Positions 13,997-23,028 of a DNA stretch of 39,272 nucleotides are shown piece by piece; the first letter of the stretch is position 1; each line of letters opens with the position of its first letter. The notes below the pieces were generated by a model. The model had not been told where the DNA came from, made no database searches, and saw nothing but the letters and a program-made list of their open reading frames with translations. Origin of the DNA: a virus. The translations under genes and the position numbers were made by a program. The stretch covers positions 1-39,272 of the IMG/VR virus record IMGVR_UViG_3300032249_000809. One strand, written 5' to 3'.

Positions 13997-14307
13997 CAAC
14001 CGACCAAGAGGCAGCGCGGGCAAGGGAAATTCAGCGGGTAACCAATGCCTACCATCGCGTTTTTTCGTCTGAGGACGGGCAAGCCGTGCTGAAGAATCTC
14101 AAAGCATATTTCAAGATGGACCGGCCAGCATTCGAGCGCAGTTTGACGCACGCTTATGACCCGATTGCCGGGGCCATCCGCGACGGGCAGCGCGAGGTTG
14201 TTCTTTTTATCGAACACAAGTTGACGCTGCCCATCGTTGCCGATTCCGACGCACAGCCTAGAACCATTGTCGTGGTTAGAGGCGATTCAAAGCCCGGCTG
14301 TTTTTAG
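13993..14307 (+). CDS. Bbp19-like protein
   Basis: A 104-aa protein resembling Bbp19 of Bordetella phage BPP-1: YHRVFSSEDGQAVLKNLKAYF, then DPIAGAIRDGQREVVLFIEHKL. Family members lie between portal and scaffold genes in podoviruses; their role in virion assembly is not settled. Located in exactly that position here and coupled to the portal gene. Confidence 0.75.
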   Translation: MTTDQEAARAREIQRVTNAYHRVFSSEDGQAVLKNLKAYFKMDRPAFERSLTHAYDPIAGAIRDGQREVVLFIEHKLTLPIVADSDAQPRTIVVVRGDSKPGCF

Positions 14308-14311
14308 TCAA

Positions 14312-14326
14312 AGATTAGTCAAAACA
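14312..14326 (+). repeat. GATTAGTCAAAACA motif, copy d
   Basis: AGATTAGTCAAAACA in the short gap before the scaffold gene, 20 bases upstream of its ATG. A half copy TTTAGTCAAAG (14303-14313) directly precedes it and contains the stop of the previous gene. Confidence 0.75.
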
Positions 14327-14346
14327 CCAACCAACCCACAAACACC

Positions 14347-15216
14347 ATGCCTGATGACATCACACCCGCCACCCCGGCCGCTCCTGCCGCCGCTCCTGCA
14401 ACACCTACGCCAGCAACACCTACGCCCACCCCGGCGGCCGGGGACAGCTTGCTTGCCGCGGCCCCCGGTGAAACCCCGCCCGCCGCTCCCGCCGCAAATG
14501 CCGAACCAGCCGTAAAACCCGAATGGCTGCCAGAAAAATTCTGGCGTGACGACAAAATGGACACCGAGGCGCTGGCCAAATCGTATCACGGGCTCGAACA
14601 GTTGCTTGGAAAGAAGGCACACGCCGTCACCGTGCCGACCGACAAAAGCACGCCCGAAGAAATTGCCGCTTACCGCAAGGCGCTGGGCATTCCCGAGTCG
14701 CCCGACAAATACGATGTCCGCCCCGAGCAGTTGCCGGAAGGGATGGCATGGGATGACTCGACCGCCAAGCGCGTGGCCGAGGTGGCGCACAAGCACAACA
14801 TCCCGCCCGCGGCCATCAAGGAACTTGTCGCGCTCGACCTCGACCGGGCCAAGCACATGAACGAGGCCGCCGCGCAAATGCTGACCCAGCAAAAGGCGGC
14901 AGCCATCGAAGAACTCAAGAAAACCTACGGGACCGAACTACCCGCCAAGCTCGACCTTGCAAAGCGTGCTGCGGCAACCGCGGGCATTGATCCGAATGAC
15001 AGCGGCTTTCAGTCGCCCGCCATGGTCAAGTTCGCCGTCTGGGCGGCCCAGCAAATCAGCGATGACAAGCTTGTCGAGGGCAAGGCCACGAGCGCCAGCA
15101 GCGCGCAGGCACGTGCCCGCGACATCATGGTCAACCCGAGCAACCCGCTTTATGCCCGTTACCAGTCGGGCGACAGCGAGATTGTTGACCAAGTTCGGCG
15201 GATGATGGTCAGCTAA
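14347..15216 (+). CDS. Capsid scaffold (assembly) protein
   Basis: A 289-aa protein directly upstream of the major capsid gene. Residues 1-55 are an Ala/Pro/Thr-rich disordered tail; then WLPEKFWRDDKMDTEALAKS, a signature of podovirus scaffolds; a helical middle region; and a C-terminal capsid-binding segment ending VDQVRRMMVS. Scaffolds direct prohead assembly and are removed on packaging. A strong terminator follows within 21 bases of the stop. Confidence 0.82.
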   Translation: MPDDITPATPAAPAAAPATPTPATPTPTPAAGDSLLAAAPGETPPAAPAANAEPAVKPEWLPEKFWRDDKMDTEALAKSYHGLEQLLGKKAHAVTVPTDKSTPEEIAAYRKALGIPESPDKYDVRPEQLPEGMAWDDSTAKRVAEVAHKHNIPPAAIKELVALDLDRAKHMNEAAAQMLTQQKAAAIEELKKTYGTELPAKLDLAKRAAATAGIDPNDSGFQSPAMVKFAVWAAQQISDDKLVEGKATSASSAQARARDIMVNPSNPLYARYQSGDSEIVDQVRRMMVS

Positions 15217-15236
15217 CATTTGCGCCTGCAACCGCA

Positions 15237-15278
15237 GCGGGGTCGCCCTTCTTGCTCGGGGCGGCCCCGCATTTTTTT
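15237..15278 (+). terminator. Strong rho-independent terminator after scaffold gene
   Basis: GCGGGGTCGCCC (15237-15248) pairs with GGGCGGCCCCGC (15259-15270), 12 bp with one T.G pair and a 10-base loop, followed by ATTTTTTT. It separates scaffold from capsid transcription, so the capsid gene probably has its own promoter. Confidence 0.85.
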
Positions 15279-15288
15279 GCAATTACCG

Positions 15289-15305
15289 CTTGACCAACTT
15301 TCAAG
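15289..15305 (+). repeat. CTTGACCAACTTTCAA motif, copy 1, within a hairpin
   Basis: Shares GCTTGACCAACTTTCAA with copy 3 (30683-30699). Here it is also part of a stem, CCGCTTG (15286-15292) with CAAGCGG (15302-15308) and a nine-base loop. Confidence 0.7.
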
Positions 15306-15308
15306 CGG

Positions 15309-15465
15309 ACGTATCAGCAACCTAGTTAGGCAGACAACTCCTTGTGGAGCCTGTCCTACGGCAACCGCCCAAGGCCGACGACCTGCGAGCAGCAGATAAT
15401 CGGTAAAGCCGAGGACAAAACCACAACAACCGACTGAGACCGGCAAAGCCGGGATTAGTCAAAAC
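15309..15465 (+). promoter_or_regulatory. Structured 5' leader of the major capsid gene
   Basis: About 157 non-coding bases with several clear hairpins: GACA-a-CTCC-TTGT-GGAG-cc-TGTC (15333-15355); CCGA...TCGG (15375-15403); and GACT-gaga-CCGGC-AAA-GCCGG-gatt-AGTC (15432-15460). The last one includes the GGATTAGTC motif and sits just before the ribosome-binding site, so it could control translation of the most abundant virion protein. The class of RNA is not recognised. Confidence 0.5.
15452..15465 (+). repeat. GGATTAGTCAAAAC motif, copy e
   Basis: Ends one base before the AAGGAG ribosome-binding site of the capsid gene (15467-15472), 18 bases before its ATG. Confidence 0.8.
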
Positions 15466-15483
15466 CAAGGAGAACAAAAGAAT

Positions 15484-16392
15484 ATGCCTGCCGTTACTCA
15501 GATTCCCGAGTTTTTCCCGACCGAGTTCGGGACGAATTGGGATCATCTTGTTCAGCAAAAGCTCTCCAAGCTCAAAGACTACGTCATGGTTGACTCAGTC
15601 AAGGGCAAGGAAAAAGCTTACAACCAAGTCGGCAGCGTCGAAATGAGCCGTGTGCTCGTTCGCGCTGGCGATACAACCATCACCGACACACCGCTGGCCA
15701 AACGCTGGCTGCGTCCGTTCCCGCACGAGAAGGGCGACCTCCTCGACCAGTGGGATGCGGAATACTTGGGGGAAATTGCTCTGCCTCAGAGCGAAATTCT
15801 TCAGGCCCACGCTGCCGCCTACGCCCGCACCTGCGACCGTCTCATCATCGAGGCCGCCGTCGGCACCGCCTACACGGGCGAGACCGGCACGACCGCGACC
15901 GTGCTTCCTTCTGCCCAGAAGGTTGCCGTCGACTATGTCGAGTCGGGCAGCACAGCCAACAGCGGTCTGACCGTTGCCAAGCTCCGTGCGGCGAAATACA
16001 TCCTCGACGACAACGAGGTTGACGACGAAGACCCGCGCATTATCGCGGTGTCTGCCAAGCAGCTTCAAGACCTGTTGCGCACGACCGAAGTCACCTCGGC
16101 CGACTACAACACGGTTAAGGCGCTGGTGGCCGGTCAGGTTGACTCGTTCCTCGGGTTCAAGTTCCGCCGCGTCTCGAAGTCCTTCTTCGAGTATGCGTCT
16201 GGCACTGGCATCCGCAAAATCGTGGCCTACGCCAAGAGCGGCCTGCGTCTCACCGACAGCGGACGCCGTTCCTACGTGGACATTCGCGCCGACAAGTCCC
16301 ACGCCCTGCAACTCCGCACGGTCGCATCCATCGGAGCGGCCCGCATGGAGGAAGCCAAGGTTGTGGAAATCGCCTGCGACGAAGTGCTCTAA
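15484..16392 (+). CDS. Major capsid protein
   Basis: A 302-aa coat protein of the podovirus/BPP-1-like capsid family. Recognisable parts are FGTNWDHLVQQKLSKL, the GDTTITDTPLAKRWLRP loop, HAAAYARTCDRLIIEAAVG, and the strand-rich C terminus with GLRLTDSGRRSYVDIRADKS. The ATG follows AAGGAG at 11 bases. It is preceded by its own terminator and leader, consistent with high independent expression. Codon use is strongly biased to C-ending codons, as expected for a very abundant protein. Confidence 0.9.
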   Translation: MPAVTQIPEFFPTEFGTNWDHLVQQKLSKLKDYVMVDSVKGKEKAYNQVGSVEMSRVLVRAGDTTITDTPLAKRWLRPFPHEKGDLLDQWDAEYLGEIALPQSEILQAHAAAYARTCDRLIIEAAVGTAYTGETGTTATVLPSAQKVAVDYVESGSTANSGLTVAKLRAAKYILDDNEVDDEDPRIIAVSAKQLQDLLRTTEVTSADYNTVKALVAGQVDSFLGFKFRRVSKSFFEYASGTGIRKIVAYAKSGLRLTDSGRRSYVDIRADKSHALQLRTVASIGAARMEEAKVVEIACDEVL

Positions 16393-16416
16393 CAACCAAC
16401 CAAGGAGACCAATAAC

Positions 16417-16881
16417 ATGGCTACACTATACGCCAGTCCAGTCACCGAAACGCCGACCGTTCGCACGCTTGTCCCCGCCGCTTCCGCGGCTGGCGCAATC
16501 CGCTACTTCGAGTCGGTTTACACCGTCACGGGTGCCGAGGTTACCGCCGACAACATTGTCGCCGCTCGGCTTCCCGTGGGGGCAACCGTCATTCCTGAAC
16601 TGTCCGCCGTCGCCCAAGAGGCTTCGATGGGCGGCGGGACTCTCGCCATTCCCACGATTGGCGACAGCACGGATGCCGACCGCTACTCCGCAACCTCGAT
16701 CACGGTTCACGCCAGCAATGCTGGTGTAACCGCCGTGACCCCGAACGTCGGAGCCTCGGTCATCCCGCGGTTTGTCATCACGTCGACCACACAGGAAGTG
16801 TTGGCAAACTTCACGTTTGCCACCATCCCGACCACCGGGAAAAAAATCCTGTTCAGGATCGCCTACAAACTCGGCCACTAA
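16417..16881 (+). CDS. Probable capsid decoration/head stabilising protein
   Basis: A 154-aa protein rich in Ala, Val and Thr with strand pattern throughout (GAIRYFESVYTVTGA, then DNIVAARLPVGATVIPEL). It lies directly after the major capsid gene with a good AAGGAG site, the position of decoration or head-fibre proteins. Residues around TIGDSTDADRYSA resemble a repeated pattern of small phage capsid-cementing proteins. Assignment rests on position and composition. Confidence 0.6.
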   Translation: MATLYASPVTETPTVRTLVPAASAAGAIRYFESVYTVTGAEVTADNIVAARLPVGATVIPELSAVAQEASMGGGTLAIPTIGDSTDADRYSATSITVHASNAGVTAVTPNVGASVIPRFVITSTTQEVLANFTFATIPTTGKKILFRIAYKLGH

Positions 16882-16896
16882 GCCGGGGGAGTTACA

Positions 16897-16925
16897 AGAG
16901 CGCCTTGCCCCGTGCAGGGCGCTCT
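16897..16925 (+). terminator. Terminator-like 12-bp hairpin after decoration gene
   Basis: AGAGCGCC-T-TGC pairs with GCA-G-GGCGCTCT round CCCGT (one T.G pair). No long T run follows (AAACTCTTCC), so it may attenuate or protect RNA rather than end it. The following gene starts 20 bases later. Confidence 0.6.
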
Positions 16926-16944
16926 AAACTCTTCCGAGAATCCC

Positions 16945-17544
16945 ATGGCCGACGAAACCAGCATTAGCAACCTTGCACTCGCCAAGCTCGGGATCGACCC
17001 GATCATGGCGCTTTCTGACGCCAGCAAGCCCGCCCAGTATTGCAGCCGGTTCTATGCCTCGACACGGGACGAGGTTCTTTCTGCCCATCGGTGGAACTTC
17101 GCCATGGCTCGGGCCACGCTGAACCGGCTGACGGCCGCCCCGGCATTTGAATGGGCCTACGCCTACCAGTTGCCGGCCGATTGCTTGCGCGTTCTGCAAC
17201 TCAATGGCTACGAGCAGGCCGAGCAAAAGGGCATGTTCTCGGTCGAGGGGCGGCAACTGTTTACTGACGAGGAGACCGCCGAGGTGCGTCACATTGCGCG
17301 CGTCGAGGATGCTTCCGCGTGGCCGCCATCCTTTGTTGACGCGCTGGCCACAAAACTGGCGGCCAACATCGCGGCACCACTGACCGGGAGCCGCACCGCC
17401 GCGGCAGAAATGCTTTCTCTTTATGCCTCCCTGACCGGCCCGCAAGCGCGAATGGCCGACGCCCTTGAAGGCAACTTGAAACGCAAACCAGCGTGGGCGC
17501 TGTCGCCTTTGGTGGCTGCCCGCCACGGCGGGGGCTATGCCTAA
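16945..17544 (+). CDS. Tail tubular protein A-like (adaptor)
   Basis: A 199-aa protein starting MADETSISNLALAKLGIDPI, with QYCSRFYASTRDEVLSAH, WNFAMARATL and FEWAYAYQLPADCLRVLQL, characteristic of T7 gp11-type tail adaptor proteins, which form the ring under the portal. Length agrees with the family. The ATG at 16945 is chosen over 16912, which would start inside the upstream hairpin. Overlaps the next gene by 8 bases. Confidence 0.82.
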   Translation: MADETSISNLALAKLGIDPIMALSDASKPAQYCSRFYASTRDEVLSAHRWNFAMARATLNRLTAAPAFEWAYAYQLPADCLRVLQLNGYEQAEQKGMFSVEGRQLFTDEETAEVRHIARVEDASAWPPSFVDALATKLAANIAAPLTGSRTAAAEMLSLYASLTGPQARMADALEGNLKRKPAWALSPLVAARHGGGYA

Positions 17545-20068
17545 CGTCCTTTTGGCCAGTTTCAACGCTGGCGAACTGTCCCCGATGATGGACAGCCGCA
17601 GCGACATTGCCAAATATGCCAGCGGGTGCAGGCGGCTTGAGAACATGCTTGTGACGCCGCACGGCGGGGTTTACCGGCGGCCGGGGACGGAATACCTCGG
17701 GACGGCCAAGCTATCAGACCGCAAGGCGCGGCTGATCGGGTTCAACTTTTCCACCTCGACCCGGTTCGTGCTTGAGTTCGGGCACCAATACTTTCGCGTC
17801 TGGGGCAATGGCGTGCCGGTTGAATCTTCGCCGGGCGTCACGCTTGAATTGTCCACGCCCTACGACGAGACGCACCTTCGCGAGTTGCAGACCGTGCAGA
17901 TAAATGACGTTCTTTACATCGCGCACAGCAATTACGCCGTCCGCAAGCTGACGCGCGTTGCAGATGACAACTGGACGCTGGCCGAGGTTGCTTGGACCTA
18001 TCCGCCGACCGTGGACCTCGACCCGACCGACCAAGAGATTACGGCCAGCGCCAACACGGGCAGCATTACCCTGACCAGCGCGTCGGGCATGTTCACGGCC
18101 AACGATGTCGGCACCGAATTGGTTTTGTCCTTTCGAAAAGATGTTGCTTTTGTCGAAGGGGGAATTTCCGCCAATGGATACAGCGGCATTTTGCCGATCG
18201 GGCAAGGTGCGGACTGGGACTTTCAGACAACCGGAACTTGGGATGCAACAGTCTCGATTTTGCGCAAGACCCCGGCCGAAATGGCCAAGCTGTCGAAGAC
18301 AACGGCCGTTGCGGCAACCCGCAGCGGCACCACGGCGACCGCAACCATTGTTGGCCACGGGTGGACAACTGGCGACACGGTTCTTTTTATTGGGTCGGCA
18401 CCTTTTGGCGCGACTGCCGGGCTGGCGGCAACAATCACGGTCACTGGGGACAACGCATTTACCTACACCGTGGCCAACAGCGGGGCGACCAGCGGCACGG
18501 TCGAGGCGCACAACATCACCAAGATGGAGACTGTGCGTACCTACAACAGCAATGGCGACAGGAACATCACCGGCAGCGGCGACCAGCCCGAGGCCACGCA
18601 ATTTTTGGTCAGGGTCAGCAACTACACGAGCAACACCAACGCGAAATACGTTTTGGAAGGGCGCGACTACTTGGAGACCGGCCGGGTGCGAGTTGAGACC
18701 GTCGCCAGCACGACCAGCGCCACCGCCACGGTATTGGACTACCTCGGGAAATGGTCAGGTAGCAGGCAAAGCGTTTCGGCCGCGCAGAGCGCGTTTTGCG
18801 CAAAATACGGCTACGCCCGCACGGTTGCCATCCACGAACAACGGCTTTGCTTTGCCGGGACCAATGGGAAGCCGCAAAACATCTGGTGCAGCGTCACCAA
18901 CGACTTCGAGAACTTTAAGCTTGGCGTGGCCGATGATGCCGCCATGCAATTCACTATTGCGGCCAGCGAGGGCAACCGGATCAACTGGCTTTACTCGCAA
19001 AAACTTTTGATGCTCGGGACGAGCGGCGACGAGTGGACGATTGGCGCGGCGGACACCGCGGGCGCATTCACGGCGACCAATGTCCAAGTGAAGCGGCAAG
19101 CTGGCTATGGCAGCAAATATATGCGGGCCGTGCTTATCAGTGACATTCTGCTTTTCATGCAGCGGCAGGGGCGAAAGTTGCGCGAATGGGTCTATAACTT
19201 CGACCGCGACGGGTATGTTGCACCCGACCTGACCGTCTTAGCCGAGCACGTTACGCAAGGCGGGATCGAGGAGATTGCTTTTAGCCAGCATCCAAATGCC
19301 GTTGTCTGGGCCATCCGCGGGGATGGGCAGTTGATCGGCATGACCTACGAGCGGGACCAAGAAGTCATTGGCTGGCACCGGCACACGACACAGGGGGAAT
19401 TTGAAAGCGTGGCAACCGTCTACGGGCTTAACGGGGACGATGATGAGGTCTGGTGCATAGTCAAGCGGACGGTCAACGGGGCCACAGTGCGTTACGTCGA
19501 GCGATTCCGGCCGGATTGGCGGGATGCCTACGAGGACGAGACACCGGGCAACTGGTGGTTTTTGGATGCCGCCAAGCGATACGACAGCACGGCGGCAACC
19601 ACGATCACCGGGCTAAGTCATCTTGAGGGCAAAACGGTCAAGGTTCTGGCGGACGGGGCCGGGCGGGCCGATGCCGTTGTCTCGGGCGGTCAAATCACCC
19701 TCGACCGCGCGGCCAGCAAGGTTCTGGTCGGGCTGTCTTACGACAGCATTTTGCAGCCAATGAAGATTGTCTACGAGGACAGGGTTGGAACGACCCGAGG
19801 GCGCAATTTGCGAATCAACCGCATCGTGGCCAGCCTTTACAAGAGCATGGCCGGGCAAGTTTCGACCAATGGCACGGAATGGCTGGAGTTCTACGGGCGA
19901 AATTTCAACGACAATATGGATGACCCGCCGCCCGTGTTTTCGGGCGAGAAAGAAGTCGTCGGCGCGGGCAACTACGCCTTGGACGCGGCAATTCTCCTGC
20001 GGCAAAACCGTCCGTTTCCTATGACTGTCCGGTCGCTTGTCATCAAGCTCGAAGCACATGGCGATTGA
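17537..20068 (+). CDS. Tail tubular protein B-like (nozzle)
   Basis: An 843-aa tail tube protein of the T7 gp12 type. It begins with the signature NVLLASFNAGELSPMMDSRSDIAKYASGCRRLENMLV and GGVYRRPGTEYL, then long strand-rich repeats, and a late region with IHEQRLCFAGT, QNIWCSVTNDFENF and LLMLGTSGDEWTIG, all typical of the family. Six copies would form the nozzle through which DNA is ejected. Normal length (about 750-850 aa). Directly downstream of the adaptor gene with an 8-base overlap. Confidence 0.88.
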   Translation: MPNVLLASFNAGELSPMMDSRSDIAKYASGCRRLENMLVTPHGGVYRRPGTEYLGTAKLSDRKARLIGFNFSTSTRFVLEFGHQYFRVWGNGVPVESSPGVTLELSTPYDETHLRELQTVQINDVLYIAHSNYAVRKLTRVADDNWTLAEVAWTYPPTVDLDPTDQEITASANTGSITLTSASGMFTANDVGTELVLSFRKDVAFVEGGISANGYSGILPIGQGADWDFQTTGTWDATVSILRKTPAEMAKLSKTTAVAATRSGTTATATIVGHGWTTGDTVLFIGSAPFGATAGLAATITVTGDNAFTYTVANSGATSGTVEAHNITKMETVRTYNSNGDRNITGSGDQPEATQFLVRVSNYTSNTNAKYVLEGRDYLETGRVRVETVASTTSATATVLDYLGKWSGSRQSVSAAQSAFCAKYGYARTVAIHEQRLCFAGTNGKPQNIWCSVTNDFENFKLGVADDAAMQFTIAASEGNRINWLYSQKLLMLGTSGDEWTIGAADTAGAFTATNVQVKRQAGYGSKYMRAVLISDILLFMQRQGRKLREWVYNFDRDGYVAPDLTVLAEHVTQGGIEEIAFSQHPNAVVWAIRGDGQLIGMTYERDQEVIGWHRHTTQGEFESVATVYGLNGDDDEVWCIVKRTVNGATVRYVERFRPDWRDAYEDETPGNWWFLDAAKRYDSTAATTITGLSHLEGKTVKVLADGAGRADAVVSGGQITLDRAASKVLVGLSYDSILQPMKIVYEDRVGTTRGRNLRINRIVASLYKSMAGQVSTNGTEWLEFYGRNFNDNMDDPPPVFSGEKEVVGAGNYALDAAILLRQNRPFPMTVRSLVIKLEAHGD

Positions 20069-20091
20069 CCAACTTTTGATTTGACTAAACC
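20065..20091 (+). repeat. TTGACCAACTTT motif, copy 2, with weak GGTTTAGTCAA
   Basis: TTGACCAACTTT (20065-20076) spans the stop of the nozzle gene; TTGACTAAACC (20081-20091) is the reverse complement of a degenerate GGATTAGTCAA motif. The pair lies 21 bases before the ATG of the next gene. Confidence 0.6.
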
Positions 20092-20111
20092 TCAAGCTAC
20101 GCCACGCAACC

Positions 20112-20951
20112 ATGTTTGAAACTCTCGCCGCCATAAGCCTTGCCGGAAGCGCGGGAAGCTCGCTTTTGGGCTTCTTTGGTGGAAACGCGCAGGCAGATGC
20201 AGCGGACCAAATGTCTGACTACAACCTTGCGTTGGAACAGCAAAACGCCCAGCTATCGAAATACTCCGCGCTGTATCAGACCAGTATTGCCAAGACTCAG
20301 AGTCAGATTGCCAAGATTGCGGCGGAATCTTCTTACAGCCTGCAAATGCTCAATGCGGGGCAGATGGAGACCGACGCCAACCGGGCGATTGCCGAGGCCG
20401 AGGTCAATGCAAGGATTCGCGAGAATGACGCGGGCAAGATCGAGATGGAGGCGCGTGAAAGTGGGCGGCGGATGCGTGAGGAGAATGACCGCATCATGGG
20501 GGCCACGAGGGCGGCCTATGGCAAGTCTGGCGTGGTCGGATCATCCGGCAGCCCGCTTGCGGCCATGGCGGACAGCGCGGGCAAGTTGCAACTGGCAGTG
20601 GCCGATATGTTTTATCAGGCCGACAGCGAGCGCACGGCGGCATTCCGTGATGCGTCTCTTGCCCGCTATGAGGGCAGCGTCATGGCCACCCAGTTGCGCA
20701 ATCAGGCCAGCGTTTCACGCTACGAAGCGGGATTTAGCCTCTTGGACGCGGCAGTCGAGACCTACAATCAGAGTGCTTTGGACTTTCAAAGCCGCATGGT
20801 CAACATGGGCTATCAAGGCGACCTCAACACGGCGCAATCAAATTACAGCGCCACCAAGTCACAAGCTGACTCCCTGCGGTTGAGCAGTTACGGCAGCCTC
20901 TTGGGCGGGGCCAGCGAATCGGCTTTCTCGGCCTACAAAATTTTTGGCTAA
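20112..20951 (+). CDS. Internal virion protein (T7 gp14-like)
   Basis: A 279-aa protein starting with a hydrophobic Gly/Ala/Ser stretch (ISLAGSAGSSLLGFFGGN), followed by a long Gln/Ala-rich helical region (QNAQLSKYSALYQTS, AEAEVNARIRENDAGKIEMEARESGRRMR) and ASMAD-like helices. It matches the small ejection proteins of podoviruses, which form a pore in the outer membrane during DNA delivery. Gene order (nozzle, then small, medium and giant internal proteins) supports this. Confidence 0.78.
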   Translation: MFETLAAISLAGSAGSSLLGFFGGNAQADAADQMSDYNLALEQQNAQLSKYSALYQTSIAKTQSQIAKIAAESSYSLQMLNAGQMETDANRAIAEAEVNARIRENDAGKIEMEARESGRRMREENDRIMGATRAAYGKSGVVGSSGSPLAAMADSAGKLQLAVADMFYQADSERTAAFRDASLARYEGSVMATQLRNQASVSRYEAGFSLLDAAVETYNQSALDFQSRMVNMGYQGDLNTAQSNYSATKSQADSLRLSSYGSLLGGASESAFSAYKIFG

Positions 20952-20955
20952 CACC

Positions 20956-23028
20956 ATGAGTATTCCAATCGCCCAAGTTCCAAACGCGCCGAAAACCGGG
21001 CTTACCCAGTTGAGCCAATTCCGCGGCGGGGCTACGCCATTTAATCCGAACGCCGGGCCGCAGGCCGACCTTGGCATGGCGGCATCCGCCATGGGCAGCG
21101 TGGACAGCCTCTTGCAGCAGCCGACGCGGGAAATCGAGGCGTTCGGCGGGGCAAGCGGAGAAGCACTTTCCCGGCTAGGCCAGTCGGGCGCGCGTGCCGC
21201 GGCTGTGCTGGCCGACTGGAACCTTTCGATGACCAAGGCCAACGACGAGGGCAACCTTGCCCGCGCCGACCGGCTGGTCACCGAGGCCCGAGCCGCGCAC
21301 GAGGTTGAGGCATCCCGACTGCCGCCCGACCAGCGCCTTGCGTCATGGAACGACAAGTTTTTGCCGAAGCTCGAAAAGCAGCTTGAGGAAATCCCGTTGT
21401 CCAATTCCGGCCGCGCGCGGTTTTCCGCATGGTGGGAGCCAACCAAGGCCAAGGTTGGCGCGGACATTTACACCAATTCCAACAAGGCGCTGATCGACAG
21501 CGGGCGGCTGGAAGTCAATTCGATGGTTCAGCGTGCCGTAAATAATGGCGACTGGGAGGGGGCCATGGGCGGGATTGCCCGAGGCGTGGCCGCAAAACTC
21601 TTCTCGCCCGAGGAAGGCAAGGCCATGGAGGTCAAGATTTACGAGGAGCAGAAGGTCAACACGATGACCGCGGCCATTGCCGCCAACCCGGCCGAGTGGC
21701 GCAAGACGCTGGCAGAATACGAGCGGGACGGCGGGAAAAACCCGTCAGGGCTGCGGCCGGAGCAAGTCATCCAATTCCGCGGCATGGCCGAGTCGAAGCA
21801 CAGTCAACTTGTGCGGGAACTGGCCAACGAAACCCTCGACCGCTTGGAAACATCGAGCGCGGCCATTAAGAACGAAGACATTGAAGCGGCATTCACCCGC
21901 CCCGATGTTGACGCCCCGCGGGAACTCATCAACTCGATCAAGAAATATCGGGGGCTTGCCTACGAGGCCACGCCGGAAGGGCAGGGGGCTCGGGCGCAAA
22001 AATATAGCGACCTCTGGCAGAAAATTTTCAACTACGACGCGCAGGCCGACCAGAAGCCGAAAGACCCCGCCAAGCACATGCAGGGATATTTTGGGCTGAT
22101 GAACGAAGTGACCGCGACCGCGCCCGAGGGCGAGCGCAAGCAATTTCTCGACACACTCAACAAGCGGGTCAATGACGCCGAAAAAGGCGCGACTGACCGG
22201 GCCGACGAAATCAGCCGCGGGCTGATCGACATGACCGGCAAGCTGGCCGACTGGGGGCAGTTTGGCGACGATGGCGGATGGAAAGAGGTCAAGAAGGGCG
22301 ACAAGACCGAAAAAGTGCCGGTTGACCCGTCCAAACATTTGAACGTTCAGCAAAAGCGGATGCAGATAACGAGCGACATCCGCAAGCTGATGCAGGACAA
22401 CCCCGACTTGAACGAAGAGCAGGCCATGGAGAGGTTCAAGGGCATCCTGCAAAACCGGCTCGACGGGGGCGCGCTCTTCCAGAAGCAGCCCGACGCCGAA
22501 AGTTGGTGGGGCAAATTGTTTTCATTCATCCCCGAGGCGCAGGCAACGCCTGTCTCGGCGGTCTTCCCCGGCATGAGCGGCGGCCAAGAGACAGCGTCAT
22601 CTTTGATCGACTGGATGAAAAAGGAAGAGGGGTTCATTCCCGACGCCTATTCTGACAGCGGTCAGACCAGTGTTGGCTACGGCACCAAGGGCAAGCCGGG
22701 GGAAAAACTGACCGAGGCCGAGGCCACGGCGCGGCTACAAAGCGAATTGGCCATGCACCAACAGCGGGTTGACCAAGCCGCCGCCAAGCACGGGGTCAGC
22801 CTGACCGCATCCATGCGGGACGCGCTTGTCTCGTTCGACTTCAACACCGGGGCGGTTGACGCCGTGCTGGCCCGCAAAGACCCGCAGGCCATCGCCGCGG
22901 CCATGCTTCTTTACAAGCACGCCGACGCCAAGGCCAAGGACGGGATTCTCGCCAAGAGGCGGCAGCGCGAGGTTGCCGTTTTTATGCGTGACGGCGCGGA
23001 CGAAAACCTTCTTCCGGTGAATAGCTGA
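20956..23028 (+). CDS. Internal virion protein with C-terminal GH24 lysozyme
   Basis: A 690-aa ejection protein. I use ATG 20956 (MSIPIAQVPNAPKTGL); a TTG four codons earlier is possible. Residues 1-530 are helical and repetitive, typical of T7 gp15/gp16-type proteins. Residues about 545-690 form a phage lysozyme (GH24): EEGFIPDAYSDSGQTSVGYG with catalytic E558 and, by analogy to T4 lysozyme, D567 and T571; then LVSFDFNTGAVD. It would degrade peptidoglycan locally during infection, separate from the lysis amidase at 35911. The stop and the next start share one base (TGATG). Confidence 0.85.
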   Translation: MSIPIAQVPNAPKTGLTQLSQFRGGATPFNPNAGPQADLGMAASAMGSVDSLLQQPTREIEAFGGASGEALSRLGQSGARAAAVLADWNLSMTKANDEGNLARADRLVTEARAAHEVEASRLPPDQRLASWNDKFLPKLEKQLEEIPLSNSGRARFSAWWEPTKAKVGADIYTNSNKALIDSGRLEVNSMVQRAVNNGDWEGAMGGIARGVAAKLFSPEEGKAMEVKIYEEQKVNTMTAAIAANPAEWRKTLAEYERDGGKNPSGLRPEQVIQFRGMAESKHSQLVRELANETLDRLETSSAAIKNEDIEAAFTRPDVDAPRELINSIKKYRGLAYEATPEGQGARAQKYSDLWQKIFNYDAQADQKPKDPAKHMQGYFGLMNEVTATAPEGERKQFLDTLNKRVNDAEKGATDRADEISRGLIDMTGKLADWGQFGDDGGWKEVKKGDKTEKVPVDPSKHLNVQQKRMQITSDIRKLMQDNPDLNEEQAMERFKGILQNRLDGGALFQKQPDAESWWGKLFSFIPEAQATPVSAVFPGMSGGQETASSLIDWMKKEEGFIPDAYSDSGQTSVGYGTKGKPGEKLTEAEATARLQSELAMHQQRVDQAAAKHGVSLTASMRDALVSFDFNTGAVDAVLARKDPQAIAAAMLLYKHADAKAKDGILAKRRQREVAVFMRDGADENLLPVNS

